From Brachionus manjavacas (Eukaryota > Rotifera > Eurotatoria > Ploima > Brachionidae), in NCBI GenBank assembly GCA_019054805.1, contig JAHQIY010000030.1, positions 434,001 through 498,000 on the forward strand: a stretch of DNA of 64,000 nucleotides, read 5' to 3'. Below, in pieces: positions 20,983 to 32,525 of this stretch (the first letter of the stretch is position 1; each line of letters opens with the position of its first letter). Position numbers and translations under genes: made by a program. The notes beneath the pieces are model-generated. The model worked only from the letters and a program-made list of their open reading frames with translations. It made no database searches and was not told where the DNA came from.

Positions 20983-23056
20983 TTATAGAAAATAAAGTAG
21001 TTTGTCAATTCTATTTTTAAATGTGTTGGTGTTAGTTACGCATCTAGTCGCTGCATCTAGGGAATTCCAGTCACCTGCGGTCCTATTCGTGAAGAAGTTG
21101 GTGCGTGCCTCGCAGTTGCGAACCAACTGGCGCTCAATTGCACGATGACAAGTTCTGGTGTTCCCTGCTGGAGACGCTAGCCTTTGATCGCCGTTGATAA
21201 AGCATACGTGGTCGTAGCCGTGCTGAATCTTATGGAGCTGGATGAGGTCACCTCGACTACGCCGTTCTTCTAGAGTGATCCAACCGAGAGCTTCTCTTCT
21301 TTCAACATAGGGTTTCGATTTGAGTTCAGGGACTAGCTTTGAGAATCTCCTTTGCACCTGTTCAAGCAGTCTAATGTCACCCCCCCGAAAAGGATTCCAG
21401 GAACCGACTGCAAACTCTAAGTGAGGCCGTACGAACGACTTGTAAGAACAAGTTCACCAGTTCCGATGAAAAGTACGAGAAGGTAAGCTTGATTCGGCAC
21501 GCTATCATCGTCGCCCTAGACGCCGCTCTCTTGGACTGCTCAGTCCACTTAAGGTCATTTGTGATAATGATTCCGAGGTCTCGCTCTTTTGTGGACTTTT
21601 CAAGTGTATGATCGCCTAGCATGTATTCGTAGCAATCGTTCTTGTCCCCAACATGCATGACCACACAATTCTTTTTGTGGAATTTCATTCGCCAAGTGTC
21701 CGACCATTCTGCAAGACGGTTGAGGTCAGACTGCAGCCTCCTAGAGTTCTCCACACGTAGTACCGAGCTTATTAGCTTGCTGTCATCAGCATACAGCTTA
21801 CAAACAGATCCACACACGTCTGGCATATCATTGAAGTAAATGATGAAGAGAAGCGGGCCAATGACCGAACCCTGAGGAACGCCGCTCGTAACTGGTACCC
21901 ATTCCGATTCTGCTTCGCCTATGACAACTCTCTGTCTTCGGCCGCTCAGGAAATTACGAATCCAGCTAACAATGATATCGGGAATGCCGTACGCTGCTAG
22001 CTTGACCAGGAGCAGTTCGTGTGATACTTTGTCGAACGCCTTCTCGAAGTCCAGGTATATTATATCTACAGGCTCTTTACGACTGGCGCAGTCTGTCAGG
22101 TAGTCAACTGTTTCAAGCAGGTTGGTCACACATGCCTTATGTGCCACAAAGCCATGTTGTTTCTTGGTAATCAAATTGTGTTTGTCCAGGTGTTTGACGA
22201 TGTAGTCCTTAACGAGTGATTCCAAGACCTTGCATGGGACTGAGGTAAGAGAGACTGGGCGATAGTTGCCAACTGCGGATCTACTTCCACTTTTGTAAAT
22301 AGGTGATACATTTGCAATCTTCCATTCGTTGGGAAGTGTAGATGAGCTAAGAGACTGTGAGTAAATAAGCGAGAGTGGTCCAGCAAGCTCCTTGAAACAC
22401 ATTTTAAGCGCGTGCGTTGCTACTTGGTCGACTCCTGCGGACTTGTCACTGCACAATTTCATGAGCTTGGCTTGCACTTTACAAGGAGTAACGACTTCAC
22501 TGATCCTAAAGCTTGGATCGGCATGAGAGCGCCTAATAAAATTATCTTTAGCTCGCCTAATGTCTTCTCGTGAAGTTGGAGGCTCGAAGACCGAGAAGAA
22601 AAACATGTTTAACCTGTTGCAAATGCTGGTCCGGTCAGTGACGGTCTGGTCGTCGTGGTCCGTCAGGGCAGCTATAGTTTCCTTTGAAGCAAAACGACGG
22701 TTCATGTAGGAGTAAAGGAGCTTAGGGTTCCTTTTAGCTGATTGTGCAAACTTCATTTCGTACTCAATAATGTTCATCTTCACCGTGAATTTGACTAGTC
22801 GGCACAATGCTGCATGGTTTCTTGCCAATTGGTCATCGTCCCGTTTGATGCGTTTGCGGATGAAAAAGCGCCGCTTACGACGCACAAGCGATGATATCTG
22901 CTGATTCCACCAAGGAGGCTTCACCTGAGCCGGCCGAGGTAAACGCCTTTTGACGAAAAGGTCCGCCGCCTCGCCAAAGATACCGAGGAACGAAGTATCA
23001 CTGTCTTGAGTGTGTCGATTGTTGAGTACTGAGTGCCAGTCAATTGTGTTGAAGTG
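20983..23056 (-). pseudogene. LINE reverse transcriptase, frameshift in the thumb (copy 4)
   Basis: Open from the TAG through YRPVSL, LDFEKAFD, GVPQGS and YADD; a one-base insertion (GTAAGAACAAG against GTAGAGCAAG) near 21443 then shifts the frame after SSELVNL. The C-terminal part resumes in another frame from about 21375 to 20983. Confidence 0.86.
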
Positions 23057-24375
23057 CTAGCTCATGGCGACGTAGTCACCATGCTTCCAGTTAAACTTTC
23101 TGCTATCGAAGATCGTCGGTCGCGCTGTTGGCCAGTAGAATTTGAATTGTATGCTGTAGTGGCTTCTGACCGACCTTTCGTCCAGTGGTGGGCCAATCTT
23201 AACTTCCGATACTCTGTTTGGGTCGGTGACCAACACTAAGTCTAGAAGACTGCTTGGCTTACCGTCGTATGAGAACGTCTTATTAGCTATTAGTCTTATT
23301 AAGTTGGACAAGGCTGGAGTGACTAAGTGCATTGGTGATGTGTGCACTTGCTGATGCAATGTCTCCCAGGACTGGCGAGCCGAATTCGTTCCATTCAACG
23401 TCTGGCATGTTGAAGTCACCCATTAAGATAGTTGTCGAGTATACATTCTTAACAACGCCGCTTACAGCTGATGTGATTGACCGTGCGATTCCGCCGTCAA
23501 CATTACAAGGCATGCTCGATTCGGTTTGCAATGTCGGTGGTCTGTAAATGCAACCTACTAATAAAGGTTTTTGGTCTCTTAATTTGATTGCAACCCAAAC
23601 CTGCTCACAATCAGAGCTCAGTAAACTCGACTCTGTCGCTCTAAAGGCTTCGATTCCATCTTTCACGTAGATGCAGACACCACCGCCTCTCATGTCACCC
23701 AAGCGATCTACTCTAAACAGCTGATAACCGATGAGTTCCGGCACAGAACTTGGGCAAAACCAAGTCTCTGTGATGCCGATTATATCTGGTTCCATGCTAA
23801 ATGCCGTAGATTCGAGCATGTGCATCTTGTTGTTTAGACTAGTAGCGTTCGTGTACCAGAATTTAGTCCTATCTGGGCATTTGACCAACGATTCAGAACT
23901 GGACTCAAACGATGGGCTGTCCTTTGGAGACATTTGTTGTAAAGAGCTCGAAGAGAGAAATGATGACGACGATGATGCCGATGACGAGCAAGACAACGAA
24001 GAGAAAGCTGATCTATTCATTGACACGTCTGGACTCACTACAGGACTGCTCGTCACACTAGCCGTCGGAGGAATTTCCTGCATATTACGAGCTGATTCAA
24101 CGTGATATAACGACAAGCATGCCGATTGAGCTGTGAATATATTTATCGTAGGATCATAAGGAACTTCTATGGGACCCTTGGGTCGACAGGATTTGGCTGA
24201 ATTTGTTAAGGTCTTGTTTACCGCTGCTTTGGTTACTACGGGACGACTGGAGTTGGTTGAGTTAGTCAAAGCCTTGTTAACTGTTTCTTTGGTTGCTTCG
24301 GTGCTGTTTTGATCAACTGATTCATTAAGATCAAATGAGGCAATGATCTCTCTTGATTGCAGTTTTTCTTTTTGC
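23057..24375 (-). pseudogene. LINE endonuclease, 10-bp insertion frameshift (copy 4)
   Basis: Same 10-bp insertion as copies 2, 3 and 5; it carries the LLSSDCEQ variant shared with copy 3. Confidence 0.85.
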
Positions 24376-24629
24376 TATAACTGGTCAATATTTGACAAGA
24401 CCAGCTTTAATTCACCATTTCTCATTTGAAATCGCATTTGAAATCTTTTTGTTAAATTAAATAAAAAATTTTTTTTGTTTTTTAAGGATAATGACTAACA
24501 CTCAAGTAATTCATCGATATTGTTGCAATTTTTTTGATTGTTTAAAATAAAGTTTATCTCTAAATAGATTAATAAATTTATCTGAAGGAGCCTATGCTCG
24601 AACAGAAAAAACAAATAAATAATAATTTT

Positions 24630-24980
24630 ATTTATGATTTATTAAAGTCGTACTTTCTTTATATAAATTTTCAGGTAAAGGTAGCTTGGTTTTTTCAAAA
24701 AATTTAGAAACATTTTTTCCCTGTATTCTAACTCATCAGAGTCCACACCAGAAAAAACTTCGAAAATATCGTCATTTTTATGAGAAATTACCAATCTTAT
24801 CATTATTATTTTCGGATCATTTTTTTTGTGTCTTGATATAACAAAATTTAAGTGATTCGAAAGTGAAATAAAATTAACCATTAAAATTATATATAAAAAA
24901 TTTTACTTTGTTTTTAAAGAATATTTGAGAAAATAGGCAACCATATTTTACCAGATCAGTTTGTTTTTCTTTATGACTCA
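24630..24980 (-). pseudogene. unit 5 copy of the small two-exon gene
   Basis: Same exons as 8189-8542. An eight-base A-run at exon 2 and a shortened A-run near FLKK break the frame. Confidence 0.38.
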
Positions 24981-25260
24981 TATCTAGAAGATAATTTTTA
25001 TAATAAATTTTGTTTTTTATAATTTTTATTTAAATTTTTAAATCAAAACAATTATTAACTTAATGATTTTTATTTTCTCTCTAAAACCATCTATATTATG
25101 AGTGTAACTAAATCTGTCAGTAATTTAATCTTGTTTTTGTTCAAGCTTTGGTGGAAATGGAAGCGATGTTTCTTTGAGAAATTTCTCTTTCGAGATAATA
25201 ATTGCTTTTTCTAAACATTTAAATTTTTATTATATTAAGTCAATTAAAATCACAGCCATA

Positions 25261-25564
25261 TTCAACATTGTTCAGTGATCATCAAGCTATCTTCACCGAG
25301 ATAACATTTTTGATTCTGTTTTATTTTTTTTAAATTTTTTTGAATATTTTCTCAATAAATTTGTTTATCACTTTAATTCTATAAGCATTTGCGTTTTTTC
25401 AACCGATTTAAAGTTTAATTTTTTTAAAAATTAGTTTGTCTAGATTTTTCATTTTCATTTCTAGGGTTAGCATCTAAAAACTAGGCTTACATGTGTCCAC
25501 AGACGGACGGACGTAATACCTCGATTTATTTTTCTTGATATTGAAATATCAGCGAAAAATCTAG
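25261..25564 (+). mobile_element. Helitron-like 3' terminal segment (unit 5)
   Basis: Same segment ending in CTAG at 25561-25564. Confidence 0.48.
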
Positions 25565-26134
25565 GCAACCCCTAACCCATTTTTACCTTCTTTTTATACT
25601 CTGATGAATCATCAATTTTAAAAATGTATTTTAAATCAATTAGCAATTTAAATTTATAACGTTTGTCATAGAAATTAGGATATAATTCAATACTTTGTTT
25701 TAAAATGAATTTAATTTTATAATTAATTAAAACGATAACGTATAATAATAAATATTAAATAAATAAGTAATTGTAATTAATAAAAAAAAGATTTTTAAAT
25801 GTTGGAGTATAAATTAATTTGCATTAAAATCTTCTTGATGACTAATTCACCAATTTTTTCATTACCGAAGTAAATGAGATTGTTTTTATTCTGAACATGA
25901 GCAAAATTTAATCATTGGATGTAACAATCGAAATAATTCACTTTTCAATATATCTGATTTGTAAAAAAGATACTTTTATTCGAACTCTTATCAATGCGGA
26001 TTTTTTTTCAAGAAAAAACGTTTTTTTAAAACGAACCCTTAAAGGACATTAAAAAATCAATTCAAAACATTTAAATTTTCTACTATAAAAATCAAATAGT
26101 TTTTAAAATTTTTTTTTCAAAAAACCAAATAAAA

Positions 26135-27223
26135 ATGAAAAAAGAATTAGTAAGAAAACTAAATGAATTACTTGCCAATGGATGTCTCAGCAGAAACGAC
26201 CTTAAATTTCAATTTTTCAAGCAGCAAATTTTACCATCAGTTGTTTTACAATGGATTTTGCCGAACGGAGAAAATAGCTTTAATTTTAAATGTCCATTTA
26301 AAAATTGTGGATCAATATTGTCAATAATTCACTTTTCAATATATCTGATTTGTAAAAAAGATACTTTTATTCGAACTCTTATCAATGCGGATTTTTTTTT
26401 TCAAAAAAAAACGTTTTTTTAAAACGAACCTTTAAAGGACATTAAAAAATCAATTCTAAACATTTAAATTTTCTACTATAAAAATCAAATAGTTTTTAAA
26501 ATTTTTTTTTCAAAAAACCAAATAAAAATGAAAAAAGAATTAGTAAGAAAACTAAATGAATTACTTGCCAATGGATGTCTCAGCAGAAACGACCTTAAAT
26601 TTCAATTTTTCAAGCAGCAAATTTTACCATCAGTTGTTTTACAATGGATTTTGCCGAACGGAGAAAATAGCTTTAATTTTAAATGTCCATTTAAAAATTG
26701 TGGATCAATATTGTCAATAATTCACTTTTCAATATATCTGATTTGTAAAAAAGATACTTTTATTCGAACTCTTATCAATGCGGATTTTTTCAAAAAAAAA
26801 CGTTTTTTTAAAACGAACCTTTAAAGGACATTAAAAAATCAATTCTAAACATTTAAATTTTCTACTATAAAAATCAAATAGTTTTTAAAATTTTTTTCAA
26901 AAAACCAAATAAAAATGAAAAAAGAATTAGTAAGAAAACTAAATGAATTACTTGCCAATGGATGTCTCAGCAGAAACGACCTTAAATTTCAATTTTTCAA
27001 GCAGCAAATTTTACCATCAGTTGTTTTACAATGGATTTTGCCGAACGGAGAAAATAGCTTTAATTTTAAATGTCCATTTAAAAATTGTGGATCAATATTG
27101 TCAATAATTCACTTTTCAATATATCTGATTTGTAAAAAAGATACTTTTATTCGAACTCTTATCAATGCGGATTTTTTTTTCAAAAAAAAACGTTTTTTAA
27201 AACGAACCTTTAAAGGACATTAA
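26135..27223 (+). pseudogene. three tandem truncated zinc-finger fragments (unit 5)
   Basis: Copies start at 26135, 26528 and 26915 (periods of 393 and 387 bp; the difference is homopolymer length). All have the same break inside the C2H2 finger and different chimeric tail lengths. Confidence 0.82.
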
Positions 27224-27548
27224 AAATTTCAATTTTAAAATTATATCCCAATTAGTAGTAGTAGTAGTATAAATGCTGTGGGAGACTTGGGTCTTCAAGT
27301 AGTGGCGCACGTAGACGCCCCACTATAACAGCCACTTGCCTTTTTTTCTTTTTTAAATAAGCTATTTTTAGATAGTTTTTTTTTACAAATTTTATAAATA
27401 AATTTTGTTTTAGATATTTTCTAATATCCTATTTTTAGTAAAATTTTAGTCTTAATGGTAACAAAAAGAATATTATAGAAAATAAAGTAGTTTGTCAATT
27501 CTATTTTTAAATGTGTTGGTGTTAGTTACGCATCTAGTCGCTGCATCT

Positions 27549-29544
27549 AGGAATTCCAGTCACCTGCGGTCCTATTCGTGAAGAAGTTGGTGCGTGCCTC
27601 GCAGTTGCGAACCAACTGGCGCTCAATTGCACGATGACAAGTTCTGGTGTTCCCTGCTGGAGACGCTAGCCTTTGATCGCCGTTGATAAAGCATACGTGG
27701 TCGTAGCCGTGCTGAATCTTATGGAGCTGGATGAGGTCACCTCGACTACGCCGTTCTTCTAGAGTGATCCAACCGAGAGCTTCTCTTCTTTCAACATAGG
27801 GTTTCGATTTGAGTTCAGGGACTAGCTTTGAGAATCTCCTTTGCACCTGTTCAAGCAGTCTAATGTCACCCCCCCGAAAAGGATTCCAGGAACCGACTGC
27901 AAACTCTAAGTGAGGCCGTACGAACGACTTGTAGAGCAAGTTCACCAGTTCCGATGAAAAGTACGAGAAGGTAAGCTTGATTCGGCACGCTATCATCGTC
28001 GCCCTAGACGCCGCTCTCTTGGACTGCTCAGTCCACTTAAGGTCATTTGTGATAATGATTCCGAGGTCTCGCTCTTTTGTGGACTTTTCAAGTGTATGAT
28101 CGCCTAGCATGTATTCGTAGCAATCGTTCTTGTCCCCAACATGCATGACCACACAATTCTTTTTGTGGAATTTCATTCGCCAAGTGTCCGACCATTCTGC
28201 AAGACGGTTGAGGTCAGACTGCAGCCTCCTAGAGTTCTCCACACGTAGTACCGAGCTTATTAGCTTGCTGTCATCAGCATACAGCTTACAAACAGATCCA
28301 CACACGTCTGGCATATCATTGAAGTAAATGATGAAGAGAAGCGGGCCAATGACCGAACCCTGAGGAACGCCGCTCGTAACTGGTACCCATTCCGATTCTG
28401 CTTCGCCTATGACAACTCTCTGTCTTCGGCCGCTCAGGAAATTACGAATCCAGCTAACAATGATATCGGGAATGCCGTACGCTGCTAGCTTGACCAGGAG
28501 CAGTTCGTGTGATACTTTGTCGAACGCCTTCTCGAAGTCCAGGTATATTATATCTACAGGCTCTTTACGACTGGCGCAGTCTGTCAGGTAGTCAACTGTT
28601 TCAAGCAGGTTGGTCACACATGCCTTATGTGCCACAAAGCCATGTTGTTTCTTGGTAATCAAATTGTGTTTGTCCAGGTGTTTGACGATGTAGTCCTTAA
28701 CGAGTGATTCCAAGACCTTGCATGGGACTGAGGTAAGAGAGACTGGGCGATAGTTGCCAACTGCGGATCTACTTCCACTTTTGTAAATAGGTGATACATT
28801 TGCAATCTTCCATTCGTTGGGAAGTGTAGATGAGCTAAGAGACTGTGAGTAAATAAGCGAGAGTGGTCCAGCAAGCTCCTTGAAACACATTTTAAGCGCG
28901 TGCGTTGCTACTTGGTCGACTCCTGCGGACTTGTCACTGCACAATTTCATGAGCTTGGCTTGCACTTTACAAGGAGTAACGACTTCACTGATCCTAAAGC
29001 TTGGATCGGCATGAGAGCGCCTAATAAAATTATCTTTAGCTCGCCTAATGTCTTCTCGTGAAGTTGGAGGCTCGAAGACCGAGAAGAAAAACATGTTTAA
29101 CCTGTTGCAAATGCTGGTCCGGTCAGTGACGGTCTGGTCGTCGTGGTCCGTCAGGGCAGCTATAGTTTCCTTTGAAGCAAAACGACGGTTCATGTAGGAG
29201 TAAAGGAGCTTAGGGTTCCTTTTAGCTGATTGTGCAAACTTCATTTCGTACTCAATAATGTTCATCTTCACCGTGAATTTGACTAGTCGGCACAATGCTG
29301 CATGGTTTCTTGCCAATTGGTCATCGTCCCGTTTGATGCGTTTGCGGATGAAAAAGCGCCGCTTACGACGCACAAGCGATGATATCTGCTGATTCCACCA
29401 AGGAGGCTTCACCTGAGCCGGCCGAGGTAAACGCCTTTTGACGAAAAGGTCCGCCGCCTCGCCAAAGATACCGAGGAACGAAGTATCACTGTCTTGAGTG
29501 TGTCGATTGTTGAGTACTGAGTGCCAGTCAATTGTGTTGAAGTG
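27549..29544 (-). pseudogene. LINE reverse transcriptase, C-terminal frameshift (copy 5)
   Basis: All RT motifs are intact. A one-base deletion near 27551 (CTAGGAATTCC against CTAGGGAATTCC) shifts the frame after TAGDWNS and removes the last 25 residues of the family-length protein. The original TAA region lies at about 27471. Confidence 0.86.
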
Positions 29545-30862
29545 CTAGCTCATGGCGACGTAGTCACCATGCTTCCAGTTAAACTTTCTGCTATCGAAGA
29601 TCGTCGGTCGCGCTGTTGGCCAGTAGAATTTGAATTGTATGCTGTAGTGGCTTCTGACCGACCTTTCGTCCAGTGGTGGGCCAATCTTAACTTCCGATAC
29701 TCTGTTTGGGTCGGTGACCAACACTAAGTCTAGAAGACTGCTTGGCTTACCGTCGTATGAGAACGTCTTATTAGCTATTAGTCTTATTAAGTTGGACAAG
29801 GCTGGAGTGACTAAGTGCATTGGTGATGTGTGCACTTGCTGATGCAATGTCTCCCAGGACTGGCGAGCCGAATTCGTTCCATTCAACGTCTGGCATGTTG
29901 AAGTCACCCATTAAGATAGTTGTCGAGTATACATTCTTAACAACGCCGCTTACAGCTGATGTGATTGACCGTGCGATTCCGCCGTCAACATTACAAGGCA
30001 TGCTCGATTCGGTTTGCAATGTCGGTGGTCTGTAAATGCAACCTACTAATAAAGGTTTTTGGTCTCTTAATTTGATTGCAACCCAAACCTGCTCACAATC
30101 AGTGCTCAGTAAACTCGACTCTGTCGCTCTAAAGGCTTCGATTCCATCTTTCACGTAGATGCAGACACCACCGCCTCTCATGTCACCCAAGCGATCTACT
30201 CTAAACAGCTGATAACCGATGAGATCCGGCACAGAACTTGGGCAAAACCAAGTCTCTGTGATGCCGATTATATCTGGTTCCATGCTAAATGCCGTAGATT
30301 CGAGCATGTGCATCTTGTTGTTTAGACTAGTAGCGTTCGTGTACCAGAATTTAGTCCTATCTGGGCATTTGACCAACGATTCAGAACTGGACTCAAACGA
30401 TGGGCTGTCCTTTGGAGACATTTGTTGTAAAGAGCTCGAAGAGAGAAATGATGACGACGATGATGCCGATGACGAGCAAGACAACGAAGAGAAAGCTGAT
30501 CTATTCATTGACACGTCTGGACTCACTACAGGACTGCTCGTCACACTAGCCGTCGGAGGAATTTCCTGCATATTACGAGCTGATTCAACGTGATATAACG
30601 ACAAGCATGCCGATTGAGCTGTGAATATATTTATCGTAGGATCATAAGGAACTTCTATGGGACCCTTGGGTCGACAGGATTTGGCTGAATTTGTTAAGGT
30701 CTTGTTTACCGCTGCTTTGGTTACTACGGGACGACTGGAGTTGGTTGAGTTAGTCAAAGCCTTGTTAACTGTTTCTTTGGTTGCTTCGGTGCTGTTTTGA
30801 TCAACTGATTCATTAAGATCAAATGAGGCAATGATCTCTCTTGATTGCAGTTTTTCTTTTTG
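29545..30862 (-). pseudogene. LINE endonuclease, 10-bp insertion frameshift (copy 5)
   Basis: Open from the ORF1 TAG (30863-30865) to about 29771, then shifted by the 10-bp insertion; ends at the EN/RT TAG at 29545. A private Glu-to-Asp (SSVPDLIGY) is present. The first ATG is at 30571. Confidence 0.86.
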
Positions 30863-30865
30863 CTA
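30863..30865 (-). other. ORF1 stop TAG, in frame with ORF2 (copy 5)
   Basis: ORF1 (ending SNIDQL) and ORF2 (beginning QKEKLQSRE) share one frame across this single TAG, followed by CAA. TTG 30757 is 36 codons downstream in the same frame, and no stop lies in between. Confidence 0.88.
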
Positions 30866-31736
30866 TAACTGGTCAATATTTGACAAGACCAGCTTTAATT
30901 CACCATTTCTTATTCCCCAAAATCTCTTTTTTCCGTCCTCGCATGTTTTGAACTTGAGTGTACGGCCATTTAAAGTGTTTGACTCCGGCAATTCACTATT
31001 TTTGCGATCTCGTTCTTGACGAAGCTTCCGATCCGCAACTCTTTGACTTGGCGTAAGGTCTTCATTAACATACACGTCTTTGAATTCGGGGTTTTTACGA
31101 AGCGTTTTTGATTTTCGCAGCATTTCCATTTTTGCATCAATTGATTCCATCTCAACCACAGCAAGAACTGGATTGTTTCTCACATCACATCCTAAAATTT
31201 CTGGTAAATCTGTACTTGCTCTTTTGCTAATGCGCTTCGCCTTCTTAACTCTTGAACCTGGAATGCCCATATGTGTTACCAATTTCTTTGCGAAATCGGC
31301 TTCTCCATCAGCAACAGTAATGATTGATGCCGGAATAGCTAGCAAAACATTTTTAGCCCGTTCTTTTCTTCATTTCAGTTGATATTGATGTCATTAACGC
31401 TACTGCATTTTCATCTTTGTGCACACATCCCGAGGCTACTTTAGCCCAGTTAATCGAACTAGATGAAGCCGAGGTCACTGGCCTTTTCTCGATTGAATCG
31501 ATGCGATCTCGAAGCTCGGCAATCTCAGCTTTAAGATCGTTGATGCTATCTTCTTTATCAGCCATACACCTGCGATATGCGCCGTCAAGCGACCTAATAA
31601 CAGCAACCAAGTCAACTTCCCTAGCGTGCGGATTACCGGATCTGCCTGCAGGCATGTTTGCACTAAACTTTTGACAAACGGCATCCACAAGAACAACCAA
31701 ATCGTCCGCATTTGACACTGGACAATTTAAATCCAT
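30866..31736 (-). pseudogene. LINE ORF1 (coiled coil + RRM-like), one frameshift
   Basis: The ATG at 31736 opens MDLNCPVSNADD..., with a coiled-coil-like stretch (SINDLKAEIAELRDRIDSIE) and INWAKVASG. A frameshift in the A-run near 31350-31360 separates it from the second part, which begins with an ERAKNVLLAIP-type strand typical of RRM-like LINE ORF1 proteins and continues with VLAVVEMESIDAKMEML, FKDVYVNEDLTPSQR and a basic segment. ORF1 proteins bind element RNA as nucleic-acid chaperones. In frame it runs to the TAG at 30863. The shift could be decay or a homopolymer sequencing error. Confidence 0.8.
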
Positions 31737-31789
31737 TGATAATTCATTCAAAAAATTTCAAATTTCAAATTAGCAATTAGCAAAGTTAT

Positions 31790-31953
31790 AAAGATTTAAA
31801 GTTTAATGTTTTTAAAAATTAGTTTGTCTAGATTTTTCATTTTCATTTCTAGGGTTAGCATCTAAAAACTAGGCTTACATGTGTCCACAGACGGACGGAC
31901 GTAATACCTCGATTTATTTTTTCTTGATATTGAAATATCAGCGAAAAATCTAG
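31790..31953 (+). mobile_element. partial Helitron-like 3' terminal segment (right of the array)
   Basis: Only the last ~165 bp of the segment, ending in CTAG at 31950-31953, joined directly to the 5' end of LINE copy 5. After it the host sequence runs as in the other units, without genes, to the zinc-finger gene. Confidence 0.48.
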
Positions 31954-32525
31954 GCAACCCCCTAACCCATTTTTACCTTCTTTTTATACTCTGATGAATC
32001 ATCAATTTTAAAAATGTATTTTAAATCAATTAGCAATTTAAATTTATAACGTTTGTCATAGAAATTAGGATATAATTCAATACTTTGTTTTAAAATGAAT
32101 TTAATTTTATAATTAATTAAAACGATAACGTATAATAATAAATATTAAATAAATAAGTAATTGTAATTAATAAAAAAAAGATTTTTAAATGTTGGAGTAT
32201 AAATTAATTTGCATTAAAATCTTCTTGATGACTAATTCACCAATTTTTTCATTACCGAAGTAAATGAGATTGTTTTTATTCTGAACATGAGCAAAATTTA
32301 ATCATTGGATGTAACAATCGAAATAATTCACTTTTCAATATATCTGATTTGTAAAAAAGATACTTTTATTCGAACTCTTATCAATGCGGATTTTTTTTTC
32401 AAGAAAAAACGTTTTTTTAAAACGAACCCTTAAAGGACATTAAAAAATCAATTCTAAACATTTAAATTTTCTACTATAAAAAATAAATAGTTTTTAAAAT
32501 TTTTTTTTCAAAAAACCAAATAAAA

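Larger units (their letters stand above)
20761..24422 (-). mobile_element. LINE copy 4, 5'-truncated
   Basis: Same ends as copies 1-3. Lesions are the 10-bp insertion near 23283-23295, the inter-domain TAG at 23057, and a one-base insertion near 21443 in the RT thumb. The motif A Glu codon is intact. Confidence 0.92.
2291..31790. repeat. tandem array of five composite host-segment + LINE units
   Basis: Unit boundaries are 2291-7984, 7985-13693, 13694-18529, 18530-24422 and 24423-31790; unit 6 continues only as host sequence. Outside homopolymer runs the units are nearly identical. The junction reads LINE end ...CACCATTTCT, then CATTTGAAAT, then the host start CGCATTTGAAATC; it is the same at 7985, 13694, 18530 and 24423. 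Unit 3 is short because of an internal LINE deletion of about 870 bp. Unit 4 lacks part of the zinc-finger 5' flank (join near 19818). In each unit the host segment holds, in order, the small minus-strand gene, the Helitron-like 3' end, AT-rich spacer with no gene (for example 3427-3990) and the zinc-finger fragment. Confidence 0.92.
27253..31790 (-). mobile_element. LINE copy 5, longest copy, with ORF1
   Basis: The only copy that continues past the common 5' break into ORF1 and about 50 bp of 5'UTR. It stops near 31790, where it meets the middle of a Helitron-like 3' segment (TTTAAAGTTTAATG). This suggests a full or nearly full-length element from which the truncated copies derive. Lesions: a frameshift in ORF1, the ORF1/ORF2 TAG, the 10-bp EN insertion, the EN/RT TAG, and a one-base deletion near the RT C-terminus. 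Confidence 0.92.

Noticed and set aside
2291..31790. LTR retrotransposon or retroviral provirus
   Set aside because: No LTRs, protease, RNase H or integrase; the AP endonuclease, RT motif spacing and microsatellite tail identify a non-LTR element.
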